The notes under the pieces are model-generated. The model worked only from the letters and a program-made list of their open reading frames with translations. It was not told the origin of the DNA and searched no databases. Positions 10,396 through 22,698 of a stretch of DNA of 64,000 nucleotides are shown here, in pieces. The DNA comes from Thuidium tamariscinum (lineage: Eukaryota > Streptophyta > Bryopsida > Hypnales > Thuidiaceae), in NCBI GenBank assembly GCA_947034885.2, contig OX344752.2:1302001-1366000 (forward strand), read 5' to 3'. A program made the translations under genes and the position numbers. The number at the start of each line of letters is the position of its first letter. Positions within the stretch are counted from its first letter, which is position 1.

Positions 10396-13300
10396 AAAGA
10401 CAGATTACAGACTCACTCGCAGTTCAGTAAAGAAACAAAGAGTGCACTTACTGGTTCAATAATTGGAATATTTTTTTGTGATTACCTTGGTCATGGGGCT
10501 ACTTTCTTTTAGAATTAACTTGAAATTTTCATATATCTTGTGAGACTCAACATTTTTGGCTTCTCTACAAAACCACTTATAAGATAGTTGGTAATTAGTA
10601 GGTAATTTGAATTTCTATTTTGTATTCATTTGAGTCTATGTTTTGTAGTGCGTTAACAAGTATTGTAGTTGAAAATTTTGTCATGAATCTAAATATCAGA
10701 TTAGGGAACTTAATCTTGAATTAAAGAGCCTACAACCTCTTTTTCAAGCTTTAAATAGTCTTTTGCTATGAATGCTATTGGTTTGGAACCATGCATGAAC
10801 AAAAAAGATTTATATTTATTTTTCAAAGATGTTGTTAAAGCAATAGAACTTCTAATAAGATCTGGGCTAGAACCAATTTGATACTTTCCTATATTGAAGT
10901 TATCACATTAACAAAGGGTCATATGCTTTCATCACCTCACTATGTAGCTTGGATTAAGATTGGTCTAACACATTATTGATGAGAGGTTTATTAGTTTGGA
11001 GAGTGAGGTTTATTAGAAGTTCTAGTCCATCTTCTATGAGTATGTGACATTTCATTTCTTTTTGCAAAGATTTGAAATTACTAAGAGTTTGTTAACTCCA
11101 ACAAGGTCAAAGCCTTTTTTCATCAAAAAGCTCAAAACTGCCATTTCTACAACAAAGAGTAAAAAAGATTGAAAATTATTTTTTTCACACATCTAATAGT
11201 AAAATCTTACACCTAGCTAGTATGACAACATGTGAATTAAATTTTAGGAATTTTGATGACACAGATTGCAAGATATCTACATTTACAGTGAAGAAAACGA
11301 GTTTTTTTGCAAATCGTGGGAATAGATTATTTGACTTTGAACCTTATTAATTAAAAAATGTTGGACTAAAAAGTTTTAAGATTTAAATCTTTATGGTGGG
11401 GAATTGGGTTGAGAATCTATGGGGGAAAACGAATTAAAAAAAACTTAATTTTCATTCTTTAAAAAATTATTAAATAGAAGTAGGTACAAATCTAGATTAT
11501 TAATATCTCTAAGATGGAATTTAAATGCACTAATTCCAATGTTGAGATTGTTCTAGTAAGAAAATTGAACCTTATAGATTTTCATTATGAAAAATTGTAG
11601 AAATTGCATTTAGAAATGAATCCTACAAGTTATTTTTCAAGAAGACGCTTAGAGCCTTAGATTGCCCAAAAAACAAGATTGCCTACAACTTTCGTATGAC
11701 TTATCCAAATGAAATGAATCAAAGCTTTCCCTGTAAACAAATATTTAATTCATAGGAAAAAAATTGGAAAAAAATTCAAATTTTTGAAACATTAGAAGAG
11801 ATTTGAAGCCTCCCCAAAACTATGGGTTTCCAAACTCTAGAAACGTAGAAATGCAAGATTCTAACATGGTCAAGACCATGCAACGTCATTTAAATTTATT
11901 TTTTTAATTTGGAATTTTTTTTCATTTCAAGTCCAAAAAAATTTATTTTATTTTATTTTATGTTTGGTAATTGCTAGCCTAACAACAATCAACAATTTTA
12001 GGAATAGTTTTGAGAACAACCCTAAAACAACCTTCCAACAACCTCAAATCCCTCTATTGTTTTTTTTGCTAACCAATCTCTCCAATTTTGAACATAACTT
12101 TTGTTTTTGGAAATAAATTTTATTCCTATCCATCAATTGAAGAAAAAATGGTATTTCTATCCTAAAAGAAACTTTCAAAAAATCATGTTACAAATTGAAA
12201 CCATATGTATGTTTCCAAAATTCAAGTTGTCCTCTAAAAGGACAAATAAACCTTTAGAGGTTATGAAAGAGTGAAAAAAACTCATATCAAATGCAACACT
12301 TGCTAAGAAAATCTAAAATCTTCTCATAGGTTCATATCAAAGTATAGAGCATTGTGGTGCAAATCAATTTATTGTATTATCAAAAAATTAGAAAATTAGC
12401 ACTTCATGGTTATTGGTTTAAGGTTCAAATTCTAATAGAATATGGAATTTTAGGAATGATAAAAAATTTCAAATTAGAGTAGAAACTAGACTTTAAAAGC
12501 TTCATTTAATTAGTTTGTCTCAAATTCAAAAAATTAATAATTCATGTCTAACATGTAGGTGAAGAAAGAGAAGCATAAATTGCTAAAATATAGTGCACAA
12601 TGAACTATGTGTTTTTGCTACATTCTTCTAAAGGAAAGACAAAAAAAAAAACATCAATAGGAGGGAATATCCAACAACTTTCATTGAAATTGAGATCAAG
12701 CAACTCTCCTAAATAAAATTGGATTGAGGGCACAATTCATCCTCTCAAAGTTTCAATATTGAAAAGCTTATGAGAAAAATTGCTTGGAAAGTTTGAGCTT
12801 CTTGAAAAGTTGTTATTCTTTTTACCTATAGTTACATGACTTTCAAAGTATTGTTTATAGTGTGACAAGAAAAAAAATGTAATTTTTCATTCTTATTTTA
12901 ATATTAGTAGTCCTTAAATGAAATTGTTGGTAGTCTTTAAACATTATAAAAAAACATAAAAATTCAAATTTTGTGATTGTTGTAGCAGCCAATTCATCCC
13001 CTATTAACTATTTTTGGAGAATTTGAGCAAATTGATTTCAAAAACAAATGAGAAACTTTTCTTTTGAAGAAACACCAAACCTTTCCACCTTTTATTTTGT
13101 TTACATCATATTTTAAGAAACCCATGCCATAAGAGGGCTTAGACATCTAGGTATTAAAGAAATTTAGTGGTCAATGACTTACAAAGATACCTTTGGCTCA
13201 TGAAGACATGTAAATTGGAATAGAGTGTCTTCTATAAAGTTACATCTTGAAATAAAGTACTTTAGAATAAATTTCAAAATTTCCACCTATATATCTTGGT

Positions 13301-13403
13301 GTATATTGTTCCATTTTTTGAATTTTTCAGTTAATTCTAAAAAAGTTTCATCATAAATTCAAATTCAAATTTTATTTATTTGGTAATTAGTAGTTAATAA
13401 ATG
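10396..13403. other. AT-rich intergenic DNA, no gene seen
   Basis: About 3 kb of A/T-rich sequence without supported genes. The segment near 10460-10530 (GGAATATTTTTTTGTGATTA then TTTTAGAATTAACTTGAAAT) resembles one near 31330-31400, so it is part of a dispersed repeat. I found no complete element borders. Confidence 0.5.
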
Positions 13404-13623
13404 GTCAATTTCATTAAAATGGCAGTATTCCAAGTGCCATTTTGACAAATTCCAGTGCCATTTTGACAGATTCCATGTGCCACTTTGACAAATTTTGTGT
13501 ACCATTCTGACATAGAGGCTTAGTGGTAGAAGAAGAAAATGTGCCATTTTAACGGAATGTTGTGCCATTTTAACAGAATGTCATGCCATTTTATTGGAGT
13601 ATCGCCATTTTAATGAAATTGAC
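13404..13623. mobile_element. Small inverted-repeat element (MITE) with internal tandem motif
   Basis: A perfect 20-bp terminal inverted repeat, GTCAATTTCATTAAAATGGC, bounds 220 bp (13404-13423 and its complement at 13604-13623). The interior holds about seven degenerate copies of a ~21-bp unit built on TGCCATTTTGACA/TGCCATTTTAACA, which itself resembles the inner part of the terminus. It encodes nothing. A related but worn sequence occurs at 28590-28910. No clear target duplication was found. Confidence 0.65.
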
Positions 13624-14166
13624 TATATAATGAATTAGGGCTCCAGTTCTTTCTACACTACTATTGACGACTCTTGCAAGATTTTTAATATTTTATTATT
13701 GAAAATACTAAAGGAATTATTCAAAAGGATGATGTTTTGGAGGAGGGTTTCAAATTTTTAGATTTCCATATACATATTGAAGTCTTTAAAGAATAGTCAT
13801 TGTTACCACGTGTAGAGAACAAAGTTAACTACTTCGGTCATAATGCCCTTCTATACATGCACCCTTATTAAGGATACAATATAATCCAACATCTTTGGTG
13901 GGATACAAATTGCAATGTCTATGGCATATGCTAATCCAAAGAGACTACATCGAAAATTCACATCCTTATTTTGTCAATTTGTGAGAACTTGGCCCTCCTC
14001 TTATTTTCAAGACAACAACTACCCATAGATGACATTCATGAAGAGAAACAAATGAGTGTAAAGATACTTGGCTTGTTGAAAATCCAAAGGATTCATCAAG
14101 TATTTAACCAATGTAATATTTAATCATTTGCCATCAATATCTTAGTTTGAATTTTCTATAAAGATG

Positions 14167-14751
14167 AAAATCTCTCTATATATACAAAGGGGGTAGGAGG
14201 TAGAAAAGTCTATGTAGGATATATAATTTAGAAGTTGTAGGAGTTCAACCGTTCATAGTTGAGTTTGAAATAGGAATTGTGTTAAAGCTAAAATTTTAGA
14301 CCTCATTTAGGCATAGTAAAATAACTTTTTGCAAAAAAATTTAAACTAAAATTAGTTGAAAAATCAAGTTAAGTTTCATGTCCAAAAATGTGTTTGAGAT
14401 TTCAAATCTCCAATCAAAAGTTATGGAAAAATTTCAAAGAAGATGTTTGAAAAGGTAAAAAAATCCTTTCCAGCACTTCTTTAGAATTTGTCCATCACTT
14501 TTGATAGGAGATTTGAAATCTCAAACACATTTTTGGACATGAAACTTAACTTGATTTTTCAACTAATTTTAGTTTAAATTTTTTTGCAAAAAGTTATTTT
14601 ACTATGCCTAAATGAGGTCTAAAATTTTAGCTTTAACACAATTCCTATTTCAAACTCAACTATGAACGGTTGAACTCCTACAACTTCTAAATTATATATC
14701 CTACATAGACTTTTCTACCTCCTACCCCCTTTGTATATATAGAGAGATTTT
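14167..14751. repeat. Near-perfect 585-bp long hairpin
   Basis: The left arm (14167-14420) is the reverse complement of the right arm (14498-14751) with very few mismatches, around a ~77-bp loop. Outer ends read AAAATCTCTCTATATATAC and its complement. Inner ends near 14405/14505 read CAAATCTCC and its complement, with a single mismatch in the adjoining AATCAAAAGT. The loop is itself partly self-complementary. It has no open frame of note. A degraded relative with the same block order lies at 43105-43560, and a right-arm fragment at about 49780-49890, so it is an element family or a hairpin-RNA locus. Confidence 0.8.
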
Positions 14752-15179
14752 CTTCTCTTTACTTGCTAGAAAAAAAATTGGTTCTGGGAGCAAACCAAAA
14801 TAGTAGATGAATTCCATGTTCTCATTATCTTTTTTTTTCAATATTTGAAAGTTAAGATTTAAATCAAATTCTATTTTGTTATTCTATTTTTTACAATAAA
14901 ATGGGACACTTGTTATTACTAATTAGGAGTCATGCCAACATAACAATGTGCCTACTAACAATGAAAGATGTAAGGGAATAGAAGTTGACCAAAATTCAAT
15001 CAAAGTGACAAAATAATTGAAAGAATTTTGTCAAATAATGGAGTGAACCAACACATTGTCACTAATAAAGCAGTTGACAAATTTTTGTTAATTTATTGTC
15101 AAATAGGACACAAAATTCCTTGTAGTTATGATAGTAAAGGTGTGGATGTCATTTTTCTGATATTTTTGAAGTTTTTAAA

Positions 15180-17480
15180 GGTAAAAGACTAATAGACCAC
15201 TTAGAGTTACTTAAAAGGGGATATGAACTGAAATTACAGGGTAATAGTTACATAAATGTAAAAGAGACAAATGGACTATCGGTTAAGAAGGAGTTAGGGT
15301 AGTTAGACTAATTGACTTGTGGTTAGTCTAATCGGCCAAGAACTTAAGGTCTATTCGTCTTTGGTTTTCTCTCTCTCTTCTTCTCTGGCGTTGCAGTGAT
15401 TGCCGCCTTGGTGTACTCGTGCAGTCCTTCAACGTAATACAATTTTGTCAATTCGTCTATTTTTGTAATACTCTTTGAGCCAGTGATTGGCTGTTTCTTG
15501 TGTGTGTGTTTTTTTTGCTTTGCCAAGGATTGGCAGATTTTGTGAGTTCGGACAATTAGCCAGTGATTGGCGTTGTTCCAAGTTTTGTCTTCTGTTTCTG
15601 TTGGTACATTTGGTCAATTAGGCAGCGAGTGTTATTAAGTTGTTATCATTCAGTCAATTGGTCTTTGTAACAGTTTGAGATTACAAGTCGAATAGACAGT
15701 GTAGGATAGGGTTAGCCAGTGAGTGGCTGGTTTTTCTTTATCAGACTATTAGCCAGGGATTGGTGGAGTAGCTGATAGCAGTCGATTAGTCAGTGTATTC
15801 CGGAGCTGCTCAATTGCACTCAGGCTGTGGAGCAGGAGCGAAGGAGCGAGCTGCGTGAAGACAAATCAACAAGACCAATTGCCTGTAAGTAATTCTTACT
15901 GATTGCTGTGTGGTGGATAGTTTAATTGAACCTGGCTAATTGACGGGTTATTAAGAAAATAAAGAAACATGATGTCTTTTATAAAATGATATTAATTGTA
16001 ATTAATTTTTGAATTACCAGTGATTGGTATTCAAAGTCTAATAGTCTTTGGGTGTGAAACCCAAACAGTTAATTTATTATACAAGTCCAATAGTCTGTGA
16101 AAGATTTAGGTGGCTCATATAATTTAATTTGCATTCAATTTATTTAGCCAGTGATTGGCAATATCAGCCTTTATTTGGTCAGTCTAATAGTCATACTGAT
16201 TGAGGTAAGGACAGAATTAGCCAATTTGCAAGTCGAATGGTCTATGCTGGATGGTAAAACCCATACATTACAATTATAAATATATTAAACCTGTTGTTTT
16301 GTGTAGTCAATTAGTCTGTTAACTTGGTGAAACTATGGCTAATTGATTGGAAACTTTATAGTTGATCTTCTGCTGTAATTATATTCATACATGGGATGTG
16401 GCATGATGGAAGAAATGACTTAGTCTAATTGTCTGAATATGAATTAATTCAATAACTATTACTGTAAAAATTAAATTGGTTATAAGAAAACTTAAATATA
16501 TATATGCTGTAATTATTGGTCTAATGGGCTGAGTAATTTTTGTGGTAGTCGTGGTGGTCCAGTTGAATCAGTCAATTAGTCTATGATTAGATGATCCAGA
16601 CCATTACATTAAATTAATATATCTGTAACAATGGAATATAGATCTAAACGCTTAAGTATAAAATCTTTATACAGTCAAATTGCCCTGTGTTTGGAATGAT
16701 ATTAGCAAAGTTAAAACTGACCTTGTGTGACAAGTTGACTGTGCAGGGAAGTTAGGGAACAAAGTCAAATTGTGATAGTAGGTAGTATTTGGTACAAGTT
16801 GATGAAAACTAATGTGTATGCAAATCTGGACAAATTGACAATTGATATTGAGATCTAAGCAGTTAGAACCAATAGTGTGATAGAGTAGAAGACTATTTGA
16901 CTCATTGATTTGGTTATGCAATTGTAATAGCTAACCTGTGGGCTTTGGACCAATGGACTTGTTACTGAAACTTTGAAGATAAGTTACTAAGACTATTTGA
17001 CCAAACATATCATTGATCCAGTGAATGAATCAATACTAACCATTGTGGGATTGGCCAAATTGATGAAAACAGTAGTTGAAATTTTGCAATTAAAGAAATT
17101 AGATTAGTAAAGATAGTTACTGGACTATTTGACAAATATAAATTAAGGAAGTAATTAAGGAGATATAAAGGTGTATCTTCACACCGATATATATATATAT
17201 GTAAATTGTGGGCTTGATTAAGTTGATAGAACAGGAGCCAAGACTATTTGACAATCCTAAGACTATTTGACATAGAATTCTAGTCTAAGACTGTGACGGT
17301 AAGTCAAGGGTTAGTTCCAAGGGGATTGGACGGAAATTAAGGTAGGTTAGGACACGAAAATACCTTAGAAAACTAAATTTTTTTAACTTTAATCTTTTAC
17401 TCTACAAATAAGTGATAATCCTACATAAAAGTGACTTTAGATACAAAACGATAGACTATTTGACTTTTCCCAAATGAAAG
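15180..17480. repeat. 2.3-kb region dense in a short degenerate palindromic motif
   Basis: Variants of GTC(A/T)AATTAGTC and GACTATTTGAC, their complements, and the related GCCAGTGATTGGC recur every few tens of bases. Examples are at 15308 (GACTAATTGAC), 15479 and 15560 (GCCAGTGATTGGC), 15687 (GTCGAATAGAC), 16037 and 16181 (GTCTAATAGTC), 16306 (GTCAATTAGTC), 16880, 16992 and 17130 (GACTATTTGAC) and a closely spaced pair near 17240-17275. Copies are not at fixed spacing, so this is not a simple tandem array. The few open frames are short and without motifs. I cannot assign a function; a decayed element or a non-coding transcript are possibilities. Confidence 0.5.
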
Positions 17481-17529
17481 AACTACCACTAGGGAATTCC
17501 TTGGGTTTTGTTTCCTAAGCAATTCTGCA

Positions 17530-17822
17530 CTACAAAAGGTGATAGTTATGATAGTCCATTTTGAAGGTGACCTGTCTTTTGAGTGGATAGTAAGGCATGA
17601 TGCCTCACTATCTACTCAACCCACCACCCACCCCCTTCCCAAAATTTAAAATTTTAATTTTTTTTAATTTGCATTTCTCCCACCCCACCTCTTGTAATTT
17701 TCAAAAGGCAATGTGATTGACAATCAATATCGGATTTTACCTGTATTCTTATTCACTATACATATTCAGTACTATATATATACATATTCAGCACTATATA
17801 TGTATTCAATATTGCATATGTA

Positions 17823-17881
<59 letters not shown>

Positions 17882-18190
17882 TTGTATTTTTTTTTTGTAT
17901 TGTATACATATTTGTATCGAATATTTTAGTACTGCATCCGTATTTCGTATCTATATCTTTGTATTTCTATTCATATCCATATTTTATATCTATATTCATA
18001 TATGTATTTAGACGGTTCAAATTAAATCTCACGAGATCAATGGCTTGTGATTTTTTGAGAAATCAATTAACGGAGATTTCGATGGTCACCATTTTTTTAA
18101 AACTATCAACAGTCTATAAATTTTTAGAGAGGGGGATGGGGGGGCAAATGCAAACTAGGGTGGCTGCATCTTTTCAGAGGATAGTAGCAT
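17530..18190 (+). repeat. Dispersed repeat family with internal degenerate hexanucleotide array, copy 1
   Basis: It begins near the GTCTTTTGAGTGGATAGT at about 17576 and ends near GCATCTTTTCAGAGGATAGT at about 18165-18187. Between them are a C-rich block (17620-17695), a variable (TGTATT)n-like stretch with TATATTCAGTA/TGTATTTAGTA variants, and the block GAGATCAATGGCTTGTGATT. The same order is found reversed at 20753-21368 and forward at 40190-40600. The frame at 17713-18279 is a translation of the simple repeat, not a gene. Confidence 0.6.
17831..17877. repeat. (TA)n microsatellite
   Basis: An uninterrupted run of about 23 TA dinucleotides inside the dispersed repeat copy. Confidence 0.95.
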
Positions 18191-18418
18191 ACAAGTACAA
18201 GATACACTCATGGCTTAACAACAAATCTTCCAATTTGGCCTCCACCTTGAGAAGCAATTGCCTTCCATGTAGTCAATAAATTGTAGATTGTATATAGACT
18301 ATCATTATTAAAGAACAAAGGTGAAAAAGGTAGATTTGGAAATTATAGATTTTGAATTGAGATCCAAAAAAACTACTATACCAAAATGTATTGTAGTCAA
18401 ACACTTCTAAAATCCTAT

Positions 18419-18571
18419 CACTACAAGAAAATGAGGGTATAAATGACTTGTCCACAATGACTTCACCAAGAACAATGACTGTAAAATAGTCATTTTGTAG
18501 TCATTTTGTAGTCATTGTTGTCAGTGTAGTCATTGTGGAGAAGTCATTTATACCCCCATTTTCTTCTAGTG
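18419..18571. mobile_element. CACTA-type MITE, 153 bp
   Basis: The ends read CACTACAAGAAAATGAGGG and, in complement, CACTAGAAGAAAATGGGGG. They are flanked by a TAT duplication on both sides, matching the 3-bp duplication of CACTA (En/Spm) elements. The inverted arms extend inward (TATAAATGACTT..CCACAATGACT), so nearly the whole element folds back. It is the same family as 54066-54236 and has no coding capacity. Confidence 0.8.
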
Positions 18572-20164
18572 TATAGCAAATCTAAACTACTATAAGAAAA
18601 ACTATTTATTGAAAAAGGTCTTATAAATTTAATCTCTTTTATTTGAAAATTTAGATAAATATAAACATTAGACAAATAAATATTCAAAGATTTAACCCAA
18701 GAAAACCTTCATCAATTATTTTATTACATGACATTTATAAATGTAAACAATAGACAAGATTGAGTGCTAGCATGTAAGTATAGAATCTATGAGCCCATAA
18801 GCCTAGGAGTCTATATTATAGACACCTTCTATGGATATAGGTGTCTATGTTATAGGAACCTATATTATAGATTCTTTCCTTGGTATAGTGCTCCTATATA
18901 TATGATTAAAAAACATTATCTACAAAAACTTCAACCCAAAGATTGTTGCTAGAATTTTAGCATTTTTTCCAAAGACGATTTTTTTCCTACAAAGGCATTA
19001 GAAGCAATTCAATGTTGATTATACTATCTACATTGAGTTGTCTTGTATTCCAAAAAAATTACAATTAGTATCACCCACACTAATTGAATTTAAAATAATT
19101 TAAATTTTTATTGTTGATGGATATTTCACCATCTTTATAGAAATATTTTTCCTTAAATAGCTTTGATATTTGTGCACTTGATAAAAAAATATCCATCTAA
19201 TGTAAAACAATGATAACCATGAATAAGTAATTAGTATAGGTAACACTAATGGCCAACTTACCAATAAGCAATGATGACAACTCTATGTTTAATCTAGGTA
19301 TTGAGACAAAATAGGCTCAATCAATTGTCTTATTAGAGGGGCAGGTACGGTGGACAAGCATAAAAAAGAGGACTCCATCTTTCACCTATATTGGTGTACA
19401 CCTCCATTGATGGAGGCTAGTCAATCTTGTGAAAATCATAAAATATATGGAGTTCTTATCTTATTCCTCCTCACTACCCACTAGGCCACATGAAAATGCA
19501 ATTGCTATTTGCACTTATAGCCCCCTCTGTATGAAGTTACCTCGCCCATCAATACTTGCAAAGGCAACACTAAATACAATATTTAGTATAATATAGGCTC
19601 AAAATTAGTGTCACCTACTTAACTAGTGTCTTAGCAAAAAACAAAATTTTGTAGAAGTTAATACCGTTCAATTACATTTTAATTAATGCTAATTTAAAAG
19701 AATATGACTTTAGCATTTAGTTCCAAATCTCTTTCTATACAACATAACAAACTTAGGTCTTATTCACATGAAGGACCACATTAGACCAAACCTTGATTCA
19801 AATTCAATGAATTCATATGCCAAAACTATAAACTCAATTTTTACTATAGAACTCTAGTCCCTTGTTTTTTCCACCATCCTTAATTTTAGGATTTGCAAGT
19901 GTACTCTCCTTCTTATCCACTCAGCTTACTATTTATTGTAAAATTTTCTCTACTTGTCTCCTTCTCTTTCCTATTCTAAGTCTTGTTTCTATAGCTTGCC
20001 TCATTCACTAGTTGCTACATTCCACATAATTTCATATATTAATTTTTTTTTTTAAATTCATATTTGGAAAACCACTTAACATTTGGAAGCAGAATGAGGC
20101 TTAGCAAGACCTCATAGCTTAGTGCATGGAGCTCTACCTCTGGTCTAGTCCAACCATTTGTGAG
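18572..20164. other. AT-rich intergenic DNA with a dispersed repeat
   Basis: No gene is seen. The block around 19340-19560 (blocks like CACCTCCATTGATGG, TAGTCAATCTTGTGA and GCAATTGCTATTTGCA) is recognisably related to about 27190-27400, so both are copies of one dispersed repeat. A short self-similar stretch near 18800-18900 repeats CTATATTATAGA. Confidence 0.45.
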
Positions 20165-20317
20165 GTAAGTCGGCCTATGATAGTCGAAATGGAAGTTGGC
20201 CCATCACACGCAAAATTGTTCTAATGGTGCACATTTTAGAATGGAAAATGTGTACCATTAGAACAATTTTGTCTATGATGGGTTGGCTCCCATGTGGACT
20301 ATCATAGGCCGACTTAC
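20165..20317. repeat. 153-bp inverted-repeat (foldback) element
   Basis: The outer arms GTAAGTCGGCCTATGATAGTC and its complement are exact, and an inner pair (TTGTTCTAATGGTGCACATT with its complement, one mismatch) surrounds a short centre. The whole unit folds into one hairpin with small bulges. It looks like a foldback MITE; I could not define a target duplication. Confidence 0.7.
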
Positions 20318-20752
20318 TTTATAGGCCCTTACTACATACTCAACAAATTGACATTGGAATATCAACACAACTCCCCTCTTCTTTCCTCAACTCACCTCTC
20401 CAAAAGGTTGAGCTGAACTAGCTCCTTTGCTCAACCTCTCCAATTCATTCTGAATGTGCAAGTAAAAATTAAAGCCTCCTATTGTATGCTTGATTAATCC
20501 CTAAGGTTTTTAGCCTAAGTTTTCACCAAAAATGCTCAAAAATTGTTCTTTCTAGGACAAGTAACAAAATTCATTAAAAAAACACATTTTGGACACATGT
20601 AACTGTAGTAATTGTAGTATTTTTGTTCAAAAAGATGTTAAATTTCTTAGAAATTTCCATTGAATAGATTGTTAGATATCAAACTTTGAATTTGATAATC
20701 ATCCTTTTTGGGGCTTTGCAAAAAAATAGACAACTGCACTTCACAAGGTCAC

Positions 20753-21368
20753 TATCCTCTCAAAAGATGGATGTCATGACTTCCCTTGCAAATCCCCCCC
20801 CCTTGGCCAAAAAATTGTGAGCCATTGGATTGGGGGTAAGAAATTGCACACATACACCCTCAAAGAAATTTTTACAGCCGTTGGATCATATACGGTACAA
20901 ATACAAATATGTCTAAATATGAATACGAATACAATTGAATATATACAGTAGAATATGAATATGTCTAAACACAAATACAAATATGACTGAATACAAATAC
21001 GAATATGAATACGGCCGAATGTGTATACGGCCGAATACGAATACAAATACGTATGAATGTATATACGGCTCGGTATACGGCTGAATACAAATATGTTTGT
21101 CCCATATTGTTTGGAGTCCTCCCCCCTTCCGAAAATTACAAGACGGGAAGGAGGGGGGGTGTTCTGAATTTAAAAAATTTAAATTTAAATTTTCTTAATT
21201 CAGCACCCCCTTCCCCCTTCCAAAATTTTTTTAAATTTAATTTTAAAAAAATTTGGGAGGGAGGAAGGGGGTGCTGAATTAAGAAATTTTGAATTAAATT
21301 TTTTTTACAGATTTCAGAACGTGGGAACCTCTTGTGACTATCCACTCAAAAGACAGTGCACAATTGAG
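20753..21368 (-). mobile_element. 616-bp insertion nested in the TTAA element, 14-bp flanking duplication
   Basis: CTTCACAAGGTCAC is repeated exactly at 20739-20752 and 21369-21382, and the host element resumes after the second copy. The insert is the reverse-orientation copy 2 of the family at 17530-18190: GTATTTGTATTC-type degenerate hexanucleotides (20890-21090), then C/G-rich blocks. A strong internal hairpin (CTTAATTCAGCACCCCCTTC at 21194 and its complement at ~21265) is present. Both ends carry a TCTTTTGAG(T/A)GGATAGT motif in the same, not inverted, orientation. It encodes no protein. Confidence 0.75.
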
Positions 21369-22440
21369 CTTCACAAGGTCACATTTGTACGAAAAAATGT
21401 CCCAAATGGTAATGTGACTTTGGATTCATGCTTCAAAGCAAGTTGGCTATATGCTTGAAAATTTTCACATCATTTGGAATTGTACAACATATAGGAAAAA
21501 AATAGTAAGTACAAACAAGTAGAGAATGATTTAAAAATACTAAATTGTCGATAATTAATTGAAAAAATTGAAAATTGAAAATTCCCATACTGTAGTTTCA
21601 ATGTTTTCCTAAACAATCTAAACCTAGTGCTTTTATTTTTTCTTAAGATACTAAAAATTAAATTAAAGACTTAAAATTTTATTTTAAAGTAGGAATTCTA
21701 TAACTACTTGAAAACTACCTGCAAACTAAGAAGACCTCATAATTGTCATCTTGTTTATGGAAATGGAATGATCGAAAGTTTTTTCTTAATGGATATAAGT
21801 CTCAAAACTAATTCAAAATTTTATTTTTGAAAAAACAACAATTTTTAAAAAAGAAGTTTTTTTAGCTACCTGGGTTGTATATCAAACTATGAGAACTGTA
21901 TATCATGCAATAGCTTCTTACGTATATAGTCAAATGTTATGAAAAATTGTTAGGTCTTAACTTCTAAAGGACAAGTGTCTATTCAACATACACAAGAAAT
22001 CTTGGGTAAATTCTTATCAAGTCATTTCCAATTGGATGTTCTTGAAATTCGGACACAATGTTTAGATATATACATCTTTTATGAAAATCCTTTTTTTTGC
22101 CAATGAGGTGCCCAAATTGAAAGTTGGGTTGCCTTGAAATTTTTGGGCAACTAGGCAATGTCAAGCAATTTTTGCAAAATTCATTAGTTACTTTTGAAAT
22201 TTGGCAATTATGTAACATACATGATAGAAGATGCAAAATTCCAAAAAAAATAACCATGTGTAGTATAAAAATCTCATTGTAGGAGTGTTTGAAGGTTGCT
22301 AGACCTCTTAGGTGAGGTCAATTTTTTTTTCCTTCTAAGTTTAAATGGTATAATTTTTCAATCCAAGTAGTCAAAGGTTTTGAAAATTTCTATGCACATT
22401 CCCATAGTAGTCTACTTCAAATTTGCATTAGATGTTTTTT

Positions 22441-22698
22441 GAGGGTTTAGAAGACTATTTCAAACCCGTTTCCAATGTTGTGAACAATTAGAATAAAAAA
22501 TAATAATAAAATAATAAAATGTTTTTTTATTTTTTATAAATTATATATATATAGATTAAAAAAATTCCAATTATTATTATTTTTAATATTATCATATGAC
22601 ATGGCAGTCTCTCGACCACATTAGATCACTTATGTGGCAATTCCTATGATGTTCCCATAGCGTTCCCACAGTCGATAACTCGCAGTCTTCTAAATTGC
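22441..22698. mobile_element. Degraded inverted-repeat element related to 48021-48280
   Basis: The ends are GAGGGTTTAGAAGACT and, in complement, GCAATTTAGAAGACTGC. Internal blocks (ACATGGCAGTCTCTCGACCAC, described from 22602) align with ACGTGGCAGTGTCCCGACCAC of the element at 48021-48280, and both contain an A/T-rich centre. C-to-T and G-to-A differences predominate, as expected for an old methylated copy. It lies inside copy A of the TTAA element. Confidence 0.6.

Noticed and set aside
17713-18279. 188-codon frame rich in Tyr and Ile
   Set aside because: Translation of (TA)n and TGTATT-type simple repeats.
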